A DNA stretch of 64,000 bases from Phialophora verrucosa. Its lineage: Eukaryota; Ascomycota; Eurotiomycetes; Chaetothyriales; Herpotrichiellaceae. Position numbers and translations under genes: made by a program. The notes under the pieces are model-generated. The model was not told the DNA's origin and made no database searches. It saw nothing but the letters and a program-made list of their open reading frames with translations. Positions 25,086 to 37,149 of the stretch are shown piece by piece. Within the stretch, counting starts at the first letter, position 1; every line of letters begins with the position of its first letter. The DNA lies in contig MSED01000008.1 in the NCBI GenBank assembly GCA_002099365.1, positions 1,178,001 to 1,242,000 on the forward strand, given 5' to 3'.

Positions 25086-26375
25086 GAGACAAGCATAGAA
25101 CTGGAATATGATTCTCGCTCCCACTCGTGGCACTGTCGCAGGCCGAATAATACTCGACGGGAGGTGGCCATTCTAGGCGCAGCTTCTCCAGTGGCTCGTT
25201 CGGCGGGATGGACGGTATCGAAGTCGTGTTTACCTAGGGGAGAACAAGTGCCTCCACTGGGGGCCCTCGATGGCATGCCCGGCAGTAGGGCTGCCCAGAA
25301 TCAACAATAACAAGGACATTTACGAGTAGGCAGCAACTTCAGGGCAAAGAAATCTGTCAATGCCTAGCCGAGACGCAGGTGTAGTCGATTGTGGGGGCCC
25401 TGATGGCCTCGGTGTGTTGCTCAGGAGTGCTAAGGCTGTGGTCAGGGAGCGTTGAGTGATGGTCAGCCAAAGTCTCAGTTCAACCTCAGGTTGAAGCGGC
25501 CTCGTTCACCTTCTAGGATCAAACCATAAATGGCAACTGGGTTTTTCATTCTCGAGTATTCCAGGTAATTGGTGCTTTTCTGCCCTGATACTCAACTACG
25601 GAATATCGAAGGAGGTCGATGGCTCCAAGGTTCATTGCTCTTCGGGCATGCAAAGTTTCTCGTAGAATGATGTGGGTAGTCGAGGATTCTGGGCGTCGAG
25701 TACAAGTACTGGATGCTGTGTCATCGAGCGATGAGAGGGACGTGCTGAGGTTGCGGATCACCTTTTCAGGGGAACAGACCCGAGCAACACAATCGCACAC
25801 CCTGCTCATTCAAGGCCGCCAAGGCTGAGTGGCCGCGACGGTGAAAGCAAAAGGCAGGCGAAAATCGAGATTGGAAATATGCCTCTTGGGCCGAAGACGC
25901 GCTGATGTGGAGTTGCAGGGAATGGGAGCATGGCGGAAGGAGCCTAAACTGAAAGCCAAAGATATCGAACTCCGCCGGTAGGTTTGTACTCGTATTGCAG
26001 TAACGGATCAGCCCTCCGGATTCCGACGTCCCTGCTGGTGATGTTTTGCATGTGCATGTGAGAGCGAACGCTGATCGCAGGTGACAGCAGGTGAGCTGAA
26101 TGGCAGGATGCTCGTAAGAGCGACACAGGGTCCTGGCACCCGCGTGGGATTGTGCAATGACTGTTGACCGTCTTTCGTCATCACGCGGGAATTCGGTTGA
26201 GCTGTTCTTAAGGTATCAGAACCTTTTCCCTCCCAACCCCCTTGACTCGCTCCTGGCACCTTTATTGTCCTCTCTTGTTCACTCGACCGACGTCGTCGCA
26301 GCCTTGCTCTTGATCCAGCCTGTCAAGCGCGTGGTCTGGGAATACTTGTCTCGCTTCAGTTGTGTGGCTTGCACG
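25086..26375. other. divergent intergenic region
   Basis: 1.3 kb between the decayed HET gene and the PQ-loop gene. No supported gene; the short open frames on both strands have no recognisable content. The last 150 bases are pyrimidine-rich and are probably the leader of the PQ-loop gene. Confidence 0.45.
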
Positions 26376-27559
26376 ATGGCTACCCCGCCCTTGCGGAGAT
26401 TTGAACCCGACCAATGCGAGCACTTGGCCGCACCTTCGATTCCCCAATTTGTTGTCTCTTGGTATGTTCTCCTCAATTTCTTCCCCTTTGGCGAACAGTG
26501 GCTAAGTAATTCGGTGCTTCCAGTGCATTGATGGGATGGCTGCTCATTTGCTATATTCCGCAGTATGCGCGCATTATCTCACGCAGGTCGGCCGAAGGCC
26601 TCTCGACATACTATGTCCTGTTGGGCTCTCTGTCGGGTGTTTGTGCCGTGGGGAACATCATGATGCTCCCGTCCAGCGCAGTAGAAATCGGGTGTTGTAG
26701 GACGAATACCCGCTTTGCCTGTATCAGTGGTCTCTTGGGCATGGTCCAGGTCACATTTGGCATTGTATGCTTCTGGGTGGTGTAAGTCCAAGATGTCTTG
26801 AACTGAGACCGAGCACGCTGACCACCATGACCACTACACAGCATGTTCATGTACGTTTACTACTCGGAAGAAGAGGCCGATGCAGAGATCCACGGCAGAA
26901 GAGCATCCATATCTGGTCCTGACCGCACATTTCGTCGTGCAGCTCGAGCGATCCGAGTTCTCATCGTCGCATGCAGTTTCGCATTCGCCGTGCTCCTGGT
27001 CTCGGCCATCATCCTGCACCGCTTCCCGTGGGTTGCTCAGACGTGGGCTAACGTCCTCGGTATTGCTGTCGCGGTGTTTGCATGTGTGCAATGGGTTCCT
27101 CAAGTACGGACGACGTATCATCTCGGTCATTTGGGGAGTCTGAGTCCGCTGTCATTGTGTCTGATGGCGCCTGTAAGATTCCCGCTCTCTCGCTTCTTCC
27201 CTTGCACATCCTGATGATTTGCTGATTAGTACACCTGGATATTCGGTATCAACATGATGATACGAGTCGGTCTCGCCGGCTGGAGCGCCTGGATTGTGTA
27301 CGTTCTAGTTGGAACAATGCAGATCATATTGATTGTGATGGCAGTCTGTTTCACGGTTAGAGACCGCAGATTGGCCAAAGAAGGGAAACAACATTGCTCT
27401 ACGCCAGCATATCTGGAAGGCTGGGCGGCAGACAATTTCACTCGTCCGCGAACGGCGTCAATGATGTCCCACGCACCTTCACACCTAGCTCCAGATGAGC
27501 GTCGCCCGTTAATCCATCATCACAGCTCCGAGCACGCGACCACCTCACCAAGACGTTAG
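26376..27559 (+). CDS. PQ-loop repeat membrane protein
   Basis: Four exons: 26376-26461, 26524-26781, 26842-27172 and 27230-27559; introns 62, 60 and 57 bases; 334 residues. The start is the ATG giving MATPPLRRFEPDQCEH. Two PQ-loop motifs are visible, one in the first membrane hairpin (LICYIPQYARIISRRSAEGLS) and one in the fifth (CVQWVPQVRTTYHLGHLGSLS), each followed by the Ser/Gly-rich turn typical of the family. About seven hydrophobic helices are present, and the C-terminal tail is polar and His-rich. The family includes lysosomal/vacuolar exporters of cystine and basic amino acids (cystinosin, Ypq proteins) and SWEET-like proteins. I cannot assign the substrate. All exon joins keep the frame and rebuild membrane helices. 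Confidence 0.9.
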
Positions 27560-27983
27560 ATCACCACCAGCACCACCATCAGAAGGAAGCGACGGTGCCT
27601 TCATCGAAAGACGTTTACACATCCAGCCCTCTTTTACGTGTCCCGTAACCGAGATTCCAGAGCATCGGAAGCAGAAGATGCGACACAGGGCACGACGATC
27701 TTTCTATTCCAATAACATACCATGTCGAGCGGCTCAGAGCCCGGGGAGGTTCTGTCTTTCTGTTATGCGACAAGAAAAGGGGTGTACGAGGAAGCGGGTG
27801 GTCAAGACTTGCAGAAGGTGTCTAGTTAGACAGCAGCTAACAGTTCGCTTAGAGATGTGAATGTGGCAATACAGTTCACAATACAAGAGTGCACGTTGTG
27901 GACAGATGTTATCGTGTCATGAGTGTCCGTCTTCTCGACTGTCAGTTCTACTCCTTGTTGCCTCAGTCTCTGACTTCCCTCCA
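27560..27983. other. convergent intergenic region
   Basis: 3' flanks of the PQ-loop gene and the alcohol dehydrogenase gene. Nothing else seen. Confidence 0.55.
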
Positions 27984-29207
27984 TCACGCCTGTTGCAGGT
28001 CGAGCACCACCCTTCCCTGGAGTGTGGCCTCGTCCATCTCTCGAAAGACCTGCTCGAGTTGGTGCAGTGGTCGAAGTTCAAAGTGCGTCTTTACAACGCC
28101 GCGCGACGCCATTTCCAATATGTCAGTTGCGTCCTTTCTGTTTCCTACGGAAGAGGCAAGAATGTGCAAGTTCCGTTCTATGATTGTGGAAGGGTCCGCG
28201 TTCGCGATCGGCTTGCGCTCCCCCTCGGGGATCCCTAGACATACGACGGTACCTCCGATCTGGCAAAAGTCGCTGGCGTGTGCGTACGACGCGTTGGATG
28301 CTGTGCACACGATGACAGCCGCGGCACCCTCGTGTGACGCGGTCACGGCTTTGACGTCGTCGGCGAGTTTCTTCGTCCCCTCGGGTCCGGCGTAGCTGGA
28401 GAAGTCGAAAAAGGCTTCAGCGCCGCAAGCCAGAGCTAGCTCTCTTTTCGACCCGCCGTCGATGCCCTGAAGGTATGAGCGCGAATCGAGGGAGGCTGGG
28501 CACCGACGCTGGGACAGTCGAACTTACAATCATCCTAAAGCCCATTCCTTTGCCCACTTGAAGAGCCAGATGGCCAAGACCACCTCCCGCCCCGGTCACA
28601 ACCACAAAGTCGCCCTGAACGTGTCAACACGGCCTTCTCTACTTGCGTCATGGTCCGTGACTGGTCTTACCGGTTGGGCGAGACACTTTCTCAGCCCGGC
28701 ATAGACAGTGACTCCTCCGCAGAGCAAGGGCGCAGCCATTGCGCTGTCGAGGCCGTGGGGGATAGGCGTGACATAGCTCGCCGGCGCCAGGACATACTGC
28801 TGAAACGTTCCGGGGGTGAAGTAGCCCGAGACCTTTCCTTGGGGACAGAAGGCATCGTTGGCACGCAGGCACTGCCGGCAGTTCCCACACGTGTCGGCCA
28901 TGTACTTGATGCCCACCCGGTCGCCGAGCCGCACCCCGGAGCCCTGGGTTTGCGGGCCCAGGGCGACGACGACGCCCACGCCTTCGTGACCACCGACCTG
29001 CCCTGCCGGTGTCGGGTCCGGTAGGATCGACCAGGAGTTCATCATGATGGCCATGTCCGAGTGACACACGCCCGAGTGCGTCATCTTGAGAAGGACCTGT
29101 CCAAACGCAGGCCGAGGCGTCTCCACCGTGGTCACCTTGGCCGAAAGCGTGCCTGGCTGGTCGTAGACTACAGCCTGGTGCGACGTTGGCAGGTCATCTT
29201 GAGCCAT
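27984..29207 (-). CDS. zinc-dependent alcohol dehydrogenase
   Basis: Three exons: 28671-29207, 28528-28614 and 27984-28466; introns 56 and 61 bases; 368 residues, normal for the medium-chain dehydrogenase family. Catalytic zinc ligands are Cys in HSGVCHSD and His in GGHEGVG. The structural zinc site is complete in CGNCRQCLRANDAFC. The NAD-binding loop VVTGAGGGLGHLALQVGKGMG is split across exons 2 and 3. It resembles the yeast ADH/propanol-preferring type and should be cytosolic, oxidising an alcohol or reducing an aldehyde with NAD(H). Its start is 821 bases from a divergent Zn2Cys6 regulator, which suggests but does not prove joint control. The substrate cannot be read from sequence. Confidence 0.93.
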
Positions 29208-30028
29208 CTTTCGACAACGTTTCTTCTTGCAAGGTCCCGAGCTGAGATCTTAGGATGGCCGCTGGGATCTGATCTAAGGGCGGAGTGGAAGAAAAAAAAA
29301 TGTCGGCTCGAAGCTATCGTTATGAATGTACGCATACACGGTCTATATCCACTCTAAACTTATTAACTATCAATTCTCAGTCATTACAGTAATTATCTGC
29401 CCATGGAGGTAAGGATGGAGTACTATCCGCACAGCGGCGAGGGTCGAAAAGTGTCTTGGCGGCTTCGAACGTAGATAAGGCGGCTCCAAGTTTAAGGGTT
29501 GTAGCACCTGGTGGTGGCCTGTCCATCCAGTGCTCATGGCCTCCAGGTATGCCTGAAATTTGGAGCTTAGACCGACGGGTGTCTTTTTGAAGCTGGTCAT
29601 CGAGCCTGCGCCTGTCATTCTTATCGTCATGCCCAAGGACGCCGAGACGCCATCTCCGAGGCCGCGGTTTCGTGTTTTCCTTGTTTTTTACACTTTATTA
29701 TCGCAGCACAACAACCGTTCGTCGGCCTTCTCCGCATTTTTTATGAACAGAGAATTGGTTAATCGCCGAGCCGTCATGATACGGCGTCACCGCGTGTACG
29801 GAAAACGTGGGCCACGCAAGGAAGACGCATGGCGATTGGCGGGGATTTAGCTCTTCTCACATTCCGGACTCGGTCCTCTTCATGCTTCACTCACCAATCA
29901 ATCATATGACACTTGAGCTCGTTACACTCAGGCAGCGATCTGACAACTCTGGACGTGGCGCGCCGGACCTGACAACCCGGGCATACACAGACTTGCTCGT
30001 GCGGCCTGTCCAAGTACGATCAGGATGA
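29208..30028. promoter_or_regulatory. divergent promoter region, ADH / Zn2Cys6 regulator
   Basis: 821 bases between divergent starts. It has an A-run at 29291-29299 and no open frame with recognisable content. It probably holds both promoters. Confidence 0.45.
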
Positions 30029-31527
30029 ATGGCAGCGCACCAGCAAATCCCGGCAAAAGGTGGCAACCCCAGCAATGCCAGCTCTCAAGTTGACTCGTTC
30101 CAGATTGTCGAGCCTGTAGTCGCCGGCGCATCCTCTGCGACCGCGCGGTGCCTGCTTGCCAGAAATGTGTGGCCAAAGGCCTTGACTGCCCGGGCTACGG
30201 TTTGCAGCTCCGCTGGACGAACGCCGTTCACCTGCGCGGCCCCTCTAAAGGCTTGACTGCGTCCGAGGTTGCGAGAGCGAATCTGCGTCTCGTGGCAGCT
30301 CCGTCTCGTGGCAGCAATACTTCCCAAGAAGCACGGCGCCCACCGCAAGAAGCAGATGCTCGGATGAGCCCCAACTGTGACTCTGCGATCCTCCCGCTCT
30401 CTGACCCGGGGGTGGCCCGGCTCGTCCAACACTATGCCATCAATATCACGCCGATGATGGTCTGGCTTGACTCTCCAAGCAATGAATACCGCCGCTTAGT
30501 GCTGCCACGCGCAGAAACCCACTTGATTCTCCGGCTTGCAATCTGCGCAATTTCCGCCGAACACCTGCCGCAGGAACCGGACCTTGGGCTGCGATTCTCG
30601 CGTGAGGCGAGCGAGGCTGCAATCGCCAAGATCACGCAACAGATCCGGTCGCTGGCCAGACACGCAGGTGACTCTGACGCTTCATCTGGCGACGAAGATG
30701 ACCGGTCGGTCGAGGGAACGCTGGCCGCCGTCCTCATCCTCGCCAATCGATCGCTCTTTGCGTCGGATTCCTCCCGCGCCCGCTCACATCGGTGGGCTGC
30801 CCGGATTCTGCTCGACACCCTGTCCATGAAGAGGTCACCGACGGATGAGCTCTTTGTCTTTCTCAAGAACCAAGTTTCATTGTGTGACGTTCTGCTGTGC
30901 ACAACTCGGTTCAGTGTGGAGGATATTGAGACGGTCGTCTTGCCTGACCACAGCCGAGGCGATGTCATCCTTGGACACTTTTTGAACGTCGTTCATAGCA
31001 TTACTAGTCTGCCCGTCCATGCCCCGAAAGATCAAACCCTGCTTGAGGACATTGAGAACAGGTTTGAGCTTGCTAGGGGCTCGAGTCTGCTTCTAGGGGG
31101 ACGAATCTTGGAAACACGACTGCGAAGCCAGTCCCTTGAGGAAGACTACATCCGGTGGGTTCAAGTCTTCCACCATGCCGGTATCCTGTACGCTTGCAAA
31201 CGCCTCCAGGTTGCTTGTGACCGACTGGAAGAACACCATTTCCCCCGGCTCCTAGCAGCATTGCAGCAGTTCCACAACATCCATGCCCTGATCCACAACC
31301 TGGCATGGCCCGTCTTCATTGCCGGCATCTGCGTGTGCCGGCGAGGCTCTCCAGCACAAATAAACGTCATCACGCACCTCTGTCGAATCATGTCGACCAA
31401 CACGCCATTCCGGCACTACGAGAGGATCCTGATATTTCTGCAGGAGCTCTGGGAGACGTCTCATCAGAATTGGATCCTTCTCGCCGAAGATTGGGAAGAG
31501 AGAGGAGAACCAGTACTGGCAGTCTGA
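30029..31527 (+). CDS. Zn2Cys6 transcription factor
   Basis: Two exons, 30029-30059 and 30104-31527; 484 residues. The 44-base intron (GTGGCA..CCAG) is short and its donor is weak, but joining it gives MAAHQQIPAK-D-CRACSRRRILCD, a complete zinc cluster with PACQKCVAKGLDCPGYG. Without the intron a stop codon lies just before the first cysteine. The six cysteines follow the C-x2-C-x6-C spacing of Gal4-type DNA-binding domains. The rest is helical and fits the fungal transcription factor 2 (DUF3468) regulatory domain: FSREASEAAIAKITQQIRSL, DTLSMKRSPTDELFVFLKNQ and a C-terminal LQELWETSHQNW. It lies head-to-head with the alcohol dehydrogenase and upstream of the permease and Rieske genes, so a local pathway regulator is plausible. 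Confidence 0.85.
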
Positions 31528-33031
31528 TTAAGCTCGACCACCTGTCCCACCCCACAATCATTCGTATCATCGACGTAGACCACTAGCGAACCACTGATTA
31601 TCAACCCACTGGCCCAAATCCCTTGCATCTACAAGCTCACAGCAACATATCTTGTCCGCCTCGAAACTAGTACCAATTCTGATAAAAGAAAGAGCCCCCG
31701 CACTTCACCTCAAACCCGCTACAGGGCCTTGAATACCGTACTTAAGCTGCGGCTAATATCAATTTGGATAATCGTTAGAGTTGGCCTGCTACCCTATCAA
31801 TCCTCCGATACTAGGACGAATCCTGATAAAACACTGAGTTTGGCGCGGCTCGATCCGAGAAATATGGATCTTGTCGACGAGATAAACTGCGTTCCCGTGT
31901 TTTGCCCAGGCATACCTTGATCTTGTCCTGTTCTTAGGTTTCTAGAACGAGAGATAATATCACAGAATGTCTTTGCTTATCACAGGCCAGTACTAGACAA
32001 GTAAAGAAACCCAAGGTTCATTAACGGACCCCGCTTAGCGCGGCTCGATTTCAGAAGTAGATATCCTGTCCCGTCCTTGGGTTTCTGGGAAGTGAGAGTA
32101 TTGCAATAAGTTTATGCTTATCACACCTAGACAGAAAAGACACACGAGATTGATCAACGAACTCTGCGGTAGTCTGTAGTCCGTCCACATCCAAGCTTGG
32201 TAGTGGTAGATATACGCCGCCGACAACAACCAGCGAGCTTTCGTTCGCTTACTAAGCCTTTTCTGTGAGAGCAGCAAGCCGTCTTGGGCGCTTTGTCTTG
32301 TCCAGCCGCATCAAAAATGGCCGTCTTCTCGATGGCAGCACGACTCCATGAGATGACCCTGACACTGACAAATCCTCGGTCGAGGCGTGATGCTGCCAGA
32401 TGATAACGCCGAGGGTGATACTAATACTGGTCTACTATCCTAATGGTCTACCACTGGTCCGCGAGGGGACATGACCGCGAAAGATGGCACACGCACCAAA
32501 CACCCGCTGTCGAGGTCGTGGCTTTTCTATGCAAACATCCCATTCCGAATCCCACTTCAGCAGGCTCGAAGCCAGCCTCTGATAATGAAGCTCCTCTAGT
32601 TAAGGGCCGAGGCTATTTGTCTATCCGATCGCCGTGCGACGGGTCGATAGTCGACCCCACAATCATCGTCTTGTTCCGACTTATGTACCCTCCCAGTGCC
32701 TCCCCACGGCCGGCACCGGCACCTCTCCTCCCTGCACTTTACGTCTGGGCGACCTGACTCCTGTACACGCTGCAAGCCAAACTTATAAGTTTGATGCTCT
32801 GGAGACCTCTTCTCTCGACGTCTGTGGTCCAATTTCTCCATTTGCCACCACAGTCTACAGCTGCGAGCACTGCACTTGGACGGAGGCTGCTGTCTCGACT
32901 CGGCTCGACGCCTCGCAGAAAGACGGGTCAACACACCTGACAACGCAATCATTTGTGCCACCTCTCCATTAATACCCTCCATATCAAATCCCAATCAAGA
33001 TCTGGTCTTTTCGAGTCTGCGCTTATTCACC
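31528..33031. other. intergenic region with degenerate duplication
   Basis: 1.5 kb upstream of the permease gene. It contains two diverged copies of a segment of about 130-150 bases (listed separately) and no gene I can support. Confidence 0.5.
31849..32172. repeat. diverged tandem duplication
   Basis: GCGCGGCTCGAT occurs near 31849 and again near 32037. Each copy is followed in the same order by a TTGTCCTGTTCTTAGGTTTCT- or CCCGTCCTTGGGTTTCT-like segment, then TTTGCTTATCACA or TTTATGCTTATCACA, then an AGACAAGTAAAGA- or AGACAGAAAAGAC-like segment, and a closing ATTAACGGACCCCGC or ATCAACGAACTCTGC. The copies are imperfect, with many transition differences. It could be the remnant of a mobile element or a local duplication. 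Confidence 0.6.
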
Positions 33032-34610
33032 ATGGCAAAACAAATCGGTGTGCCCATGGAGCAAAACATCTCCCTGACATCCAAGGCCGAGGCTGCGCCG
33101 CCCGAAGAGGGCCACGTACGGCAGATGAAGGTGACGTTCAATGTGTGGAGCACGCTCGGCCTGGTCTACAGCATCACGGCGACTCCTTTCGGCGTCGGGA
33201 GTTATCTGACCTTCAGCTTGATCCTCGGCGGCAGTCCGTTCTACATCTACGGCTACATCTTTGCCGTCTCGTTGAACATTGTTGTGTGCGTGACGCTGGC
33301 TGAGATGTCCGCCATCTACCCGCATCCGAGTGGTAAGCCATGACTCCAGCCTGTGTCAGTTATCTAGAGGCTCGTCTGATGTCCCTCCAGGTCATATCTA
33401 CTGGGTCGGCAAGATGGCTCCAGAACGGTGGAAGCACCCGCTCAGCTACTGGACCGGCGCCTTCACGTCGGCGGGCTGGTTCTTCTGGAACGCCGGGACT
33501 GCGCTCCTCACGGCGCAGATCCTGACGGCCGCGGTCATGGCCACCCATGCCGACTACACCGCCCGGCCGTGGCAGGTGCTGCTGATCGCGTGGGCGCAGT
33601 CAGCCATCTCGTTTTGCTGGAACGGGCCCCTGTTCAAGACGTGGCCGTACTCGCTCAAGGCCATGGTAGTCATCACCAACGTCGGGGTTCTCTTCATCGC
33701 CATCAGCCTGCTAGTGCGGGCATCGCCCAAGCAGTCGGCGCACACGGTCTTCGTGGCGGTGGTCAACGAGTCCGGCTGGGGCTCGACGGGCGTCGTCTTC
33801 TTTCTCGGGCTTTTGCCTGGCTCGACGGCGATCAACGGCTTCGACTCGGCCGCGCATATGGTCGAGGAGATGCCCGACCCGGCGCGCCAGGTGCCGCAGG
33901 TGATGGTGGGCAACGCCCTATTGTCGGGCGTCTCGGGCCTCGCCATGGCCATCGTCTACTGCTTCTGTATCACCAACCTCGACAACCTACTCGCTCCGGT
34001 CGGCGGCGTGACCATTATCCAGATCTTCGAGGACTCGCTCGACAGTACCGCTTTGTTCGTCCTGTGCGCCATTCTGTACGTCCTGGTGACCGTCGTCGCC
34101 GCCTCGGCCTGCCTGACCACCTGCAGCCGCGTGTGGTGGTCGTTTTCCCAGCACAATGGCCTGCCGTTCGCGCGCTGGTTCGCCACAATCAACAAAGCCT
34201 GGGGCGTGCCCGTCAATGCGCTTGCCGTCGTCTCCGTGCTTTCGGTGCTGGTCGTGCTGCTGAACCTGGGTCCGAGTTTCGTGCTGGCGGCCCTCTTCAG
34301 TGCCGCCAACGTCTGCTTCTACATGAGCTATTTCATCGCCATCGCGTGTTTCCTGTGGCGCAGGGCGACCTCGGGCCTGCCGGCGCACTACTTCGACCTC
34401 GGCGCTTTTACTAATGTCTTCGGTGGTGTCAGCCTGGTCTGGGCCGTCTTTGTCAGCGTCTGGCTGATGATTCCCTACTATCTCCCTGTCACCTCCAAGG
34501 GCATGAACTACACCGTCGCCGTGGTAGCTTTTGTGGTTGTCCTGTTCACAGCCGACTGGTTCCTAAGGGCGAGACGCTCGTATCTCATCCCCTCGCCTCT
34601 TTTGCTCTGA
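33032..34610 (+). CDS. amino acid/choline permease (APC family, fungal GABA/HNM1 type)
   Basis: Two exons, 33032-33332 and 33391-34610, with a 58-base intron; 506 residues. The start is an ATG with a CACC context. About twelve hydrophobic segments are visible. Family signatures include FNVWSTLGLVYSITATPFGVG in helix 1, AEMSAIYPHPSGHIYWVGKMAPERW, INGFDSAAHMVEEM, and FSQHNGLPFARWFATINKAWGVPVNAL in the late loop. These match fungal permeases for GABA, choline and other small amines in the plasma membrane. The gene lies directly upstream of two Rieske-oxygenase genes of the choline/betaine-oxidising type, so a quaternary amine or related substrate is a reasonable inference, not something shown by the sequence. 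Confidence 0.92.
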
Positions 34611-35124
34611 CAGCCAGGTCCGGATGAGACCTTTGTCTGCAGAAGCGGCTGCGAGCAATCTGCATGTGTGTATATATATCTGAGTCTTGACTTTTGGACA
34701 ATCCACCGTCGAAAGGTAGCGATGGCAGCGGCAGTGGCTGTGGAAACGGATGTAGATCTCAAGAGTAGACCTAATTCCGTAATGCAAGGATGCGATAGTA
34801 AGGGGCACCCCTGCAGCGGCAATAGCATGGTCCTGATGAGTCCTGACGTGTAATCTTCGCCGGAACAGAAGCCATGGCGCAATTGGACAGACCTCATGAT
34901 AGACTGTCAGAGATGCCAGAGGGCGTAAAACTGCAGACCTGGCTGGGGGCTGGGGACTCGGATGTCAAGGGCAGCTCGAAAAACTAATACCGCAAAGACT
35001 CCCAGGAACTAGACCTCCAGATATACCTTGTTTTTTTCTATCCCATACTATATCTTACACCACGCGAGCATCGTCTCATCTACGCACTCTTATATACCAA
35101 AGTCAATTGTCTCCGTCAGTCACC
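34611..35124. promoter_or_regulatory. upstream region of the first Rieske-type gene
   Basis: 514 bases. A TATATA element sits at 35091-35096, about 30 bases before the start codon. No coding content. Confidence 0.45.
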
Positions 35125-36207
35125 ATGACTGAAACCATGCCCACGACCCTTCCGGCCAGCTGGTACTGCAGTCCGGCGCTGCACAAAGTAGAGCGGCGGG
35201 CCGTGTTCCTCCGGTCCTGGTTCTTCCTGGGGCTGCTGAACAAGTTCGAGAGCAAAGCGGAGTTTCGTTTCGAGATTGCGCAGGTGGTGCTGGTCGCGAG
35301 GACGACTGACGGCGATCACGGCAAGGTCGTCCGGTTTTTCGACGAAACAACGGTGCGTATTACCCGTTAGACAGTGTCAGTCTGCGAACGTTGAAATTGA
35401 CGGACTGAATCTCTTTTGACCCAGGGGCAACAAATGCGCAGCTACCAGACGCGCAGCGGACTCGTCTTCGCAACCATCTCGTCGGAAGCGCCGGCGTTCC
35501 ACGACTTCTTCCCCGGACTCGAAGCGGTGTTGGACGGGCACGACTTTCAACGACTCCCGTACCGGCGAAGCCTGGCATACCCGGGCCGCTTCAACTGGAA
35601 GACGATGATGGACGGGTTCCAGGAATGCCTACACTGCGCGTTCACACACCCGGGCCTGTCGAAGCTGTACCCGCCGACCTTCTATCGGGTCGTCAACCAC
35701 CACAACTGGTCGCGGCACTTTGCGAACCCGGACCGCGCCGACGACGGCTTGTTCCTCTTTCTGTTCCCCTGTGGCTCGCTGAATCTCTACAACGGCGGCA
35801 TGTCGGCGTTCCGCTGCTGTCCGGAGACGAAGCCGGGCCTCTCACGCATGGAGTTCGACTACTACTATGACGACGAGAAAGGTGACTTCGACGACTATTA
35901 TCGTTTTGTCCGCCAGGTCGCGGACGAGGACTTTTACCTGTGTGAAAAGGCTCAGGCGAACCTCGAATGCGAAGTCTACACCGAGGGCTGTCTGAATCCC
36001 GACAAGGAGGCTGGCGTCGTGCGTAAGTATTAGGATACTGACAGGCCACCCCATCCTACCATCCAGGAATCGTGTCTCTGCCACATTCAGGGATGGCGAA
36101 CTACTTGGATTCCTGCTGACCCTTGCCTAGATTACCAGCAGCGAGTCTTTGACTTGGTCACGGACGAGCACGAGAGGGTCAAGGCGCAGGCCACCACGGC
36201 GCAATAG
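35125..36207 (+). CDS. Rieske-type oxygenase lacking its [2Fe-2S] domain
   Basis: Three exons: 35125-35352, 35425-36022 and 36131-36207; introns 72 and 108 bases; 300 residues against about 380-430 for the family. The N-terminus (LPASWYCSPALHKVERRAVFLRSW) and the strand FRFEIAQVVLVART are those of choline-monooxygenase-like proteins. Where FHNVCRHR and CxxHGW should follow, the protein passes directly to GQQMRSYQTRSGLVFATIS, so about 80-90 residues holding the whole Rieske cluster are absent. The first intron lies exactly at this junction and is too short to hide them. The catalytic domain is intact: NWK (133-135), D139, ECLH with H146, H151, and a likely third ligand D245 in ADEDFYLCEKAQ. 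Read alone it has an iron site but no electron donor. Its neighbour at 37150 has the reverse defect. Confidence 0.85.
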
Positions 36208-37149
36208 TTGGCCTTTGGATAGGACTGGGGAATGAACCGTACACGACGCAAGGATGATGATGGATCTTTGAGTCGACTTGGCTATGGATGGAAGGATGAG
36301 TCTTTGAGTCTCCGAGTCTCTGAGTCTACATTGCTATGAATTCATATCATCATACCTCCTGGCGATACCTCATTCTCTTTTCTTCTTTCCGACTTCGACG
36401 GCATCTCTCGGTCCCAGTCTACTAGTCGGTCAATCCCCACCATCGACAGCCCCTCGGCCCTTTTCGGTACTCGACACGGAGCACAAAATCCGGTAATCCA
36501 GGACTCATGGGCCCGTCTCCGCTATCAAAGTGCGCTATGCCGATATGATGCCACGGGATCCATGTACCTAAACAGGACTACTCGCAACAGTGGAGCCATC
36601 CACCATAAATCCACAACCCCTGTTCAAACTCTAGTGGGGCCGAGGCCTGACTCTACCGACTCTAATCTATTGCCGCATCGGGAGGCTTCCGTAGGTTCTT
36701 GCAGAATTGCAGCCTACAACGGAAGGGGTAGTACTTGCCGTGCCATGCCATGCCATGGTATGGTCTGGCAGTTGTTTCATGTCTGGATGTCGATCTCCGG
36801 GCGGCTGTCAATACCGTCCGGTAATGTACATGTTTTATATTCCATGTCAGCATCGTTCTATGCAGTCTTGGTCTATGCCTTGACCGGACAAGGATCACCG
36901 GGCCTATTCATCCTGTATTATGTATTCTCCGCCTTTTCCACGCCCCTGCGCGGAGACCTTTCGACCCTCGACATCCCGACACCCACCTTATTCTATTCGA
37001 ACCAATCTTGAACCGACCACCGCTGCCAAGTGTTGACTCCGAGCGAGTTCAAAAGCAGGTCTTTGAGCGCTGACCACGCCTAGCCTAACCTCACCTCACC
37101 AACCTCACCTCTTTATAATAACAGGTTGTTCCCAAGGTTGATTGCCGGA
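36208..37149. other. intergenic region between the two Rieske-type genes
   Basis: 942 bases. It holds a short tandem repeat (36297-36327) and the promoter of the next gene, with a TATAATA stretch at 37114-37120 and repeated ACCTCACC units just before it. No coding content. Confidence 0.5.
36297..36327 (+). repeat. short tandem repeat, 8-base period
   Basis: Four consecutive near-copies of TGAGTCTY (variants TGAGTCTT, TGAGTCTC, CGAGTCTC, TGAGTCTA). Confidence 0.7.

Noticed and set aside
33428..34414. Long open frame (328 codons) in another frame of the permease gene
   Set aside because: It lies in GC-rich coding DNA, is rich in Arg, Ala and Gly, has no motif, and overlaps a clear membrane transporter.
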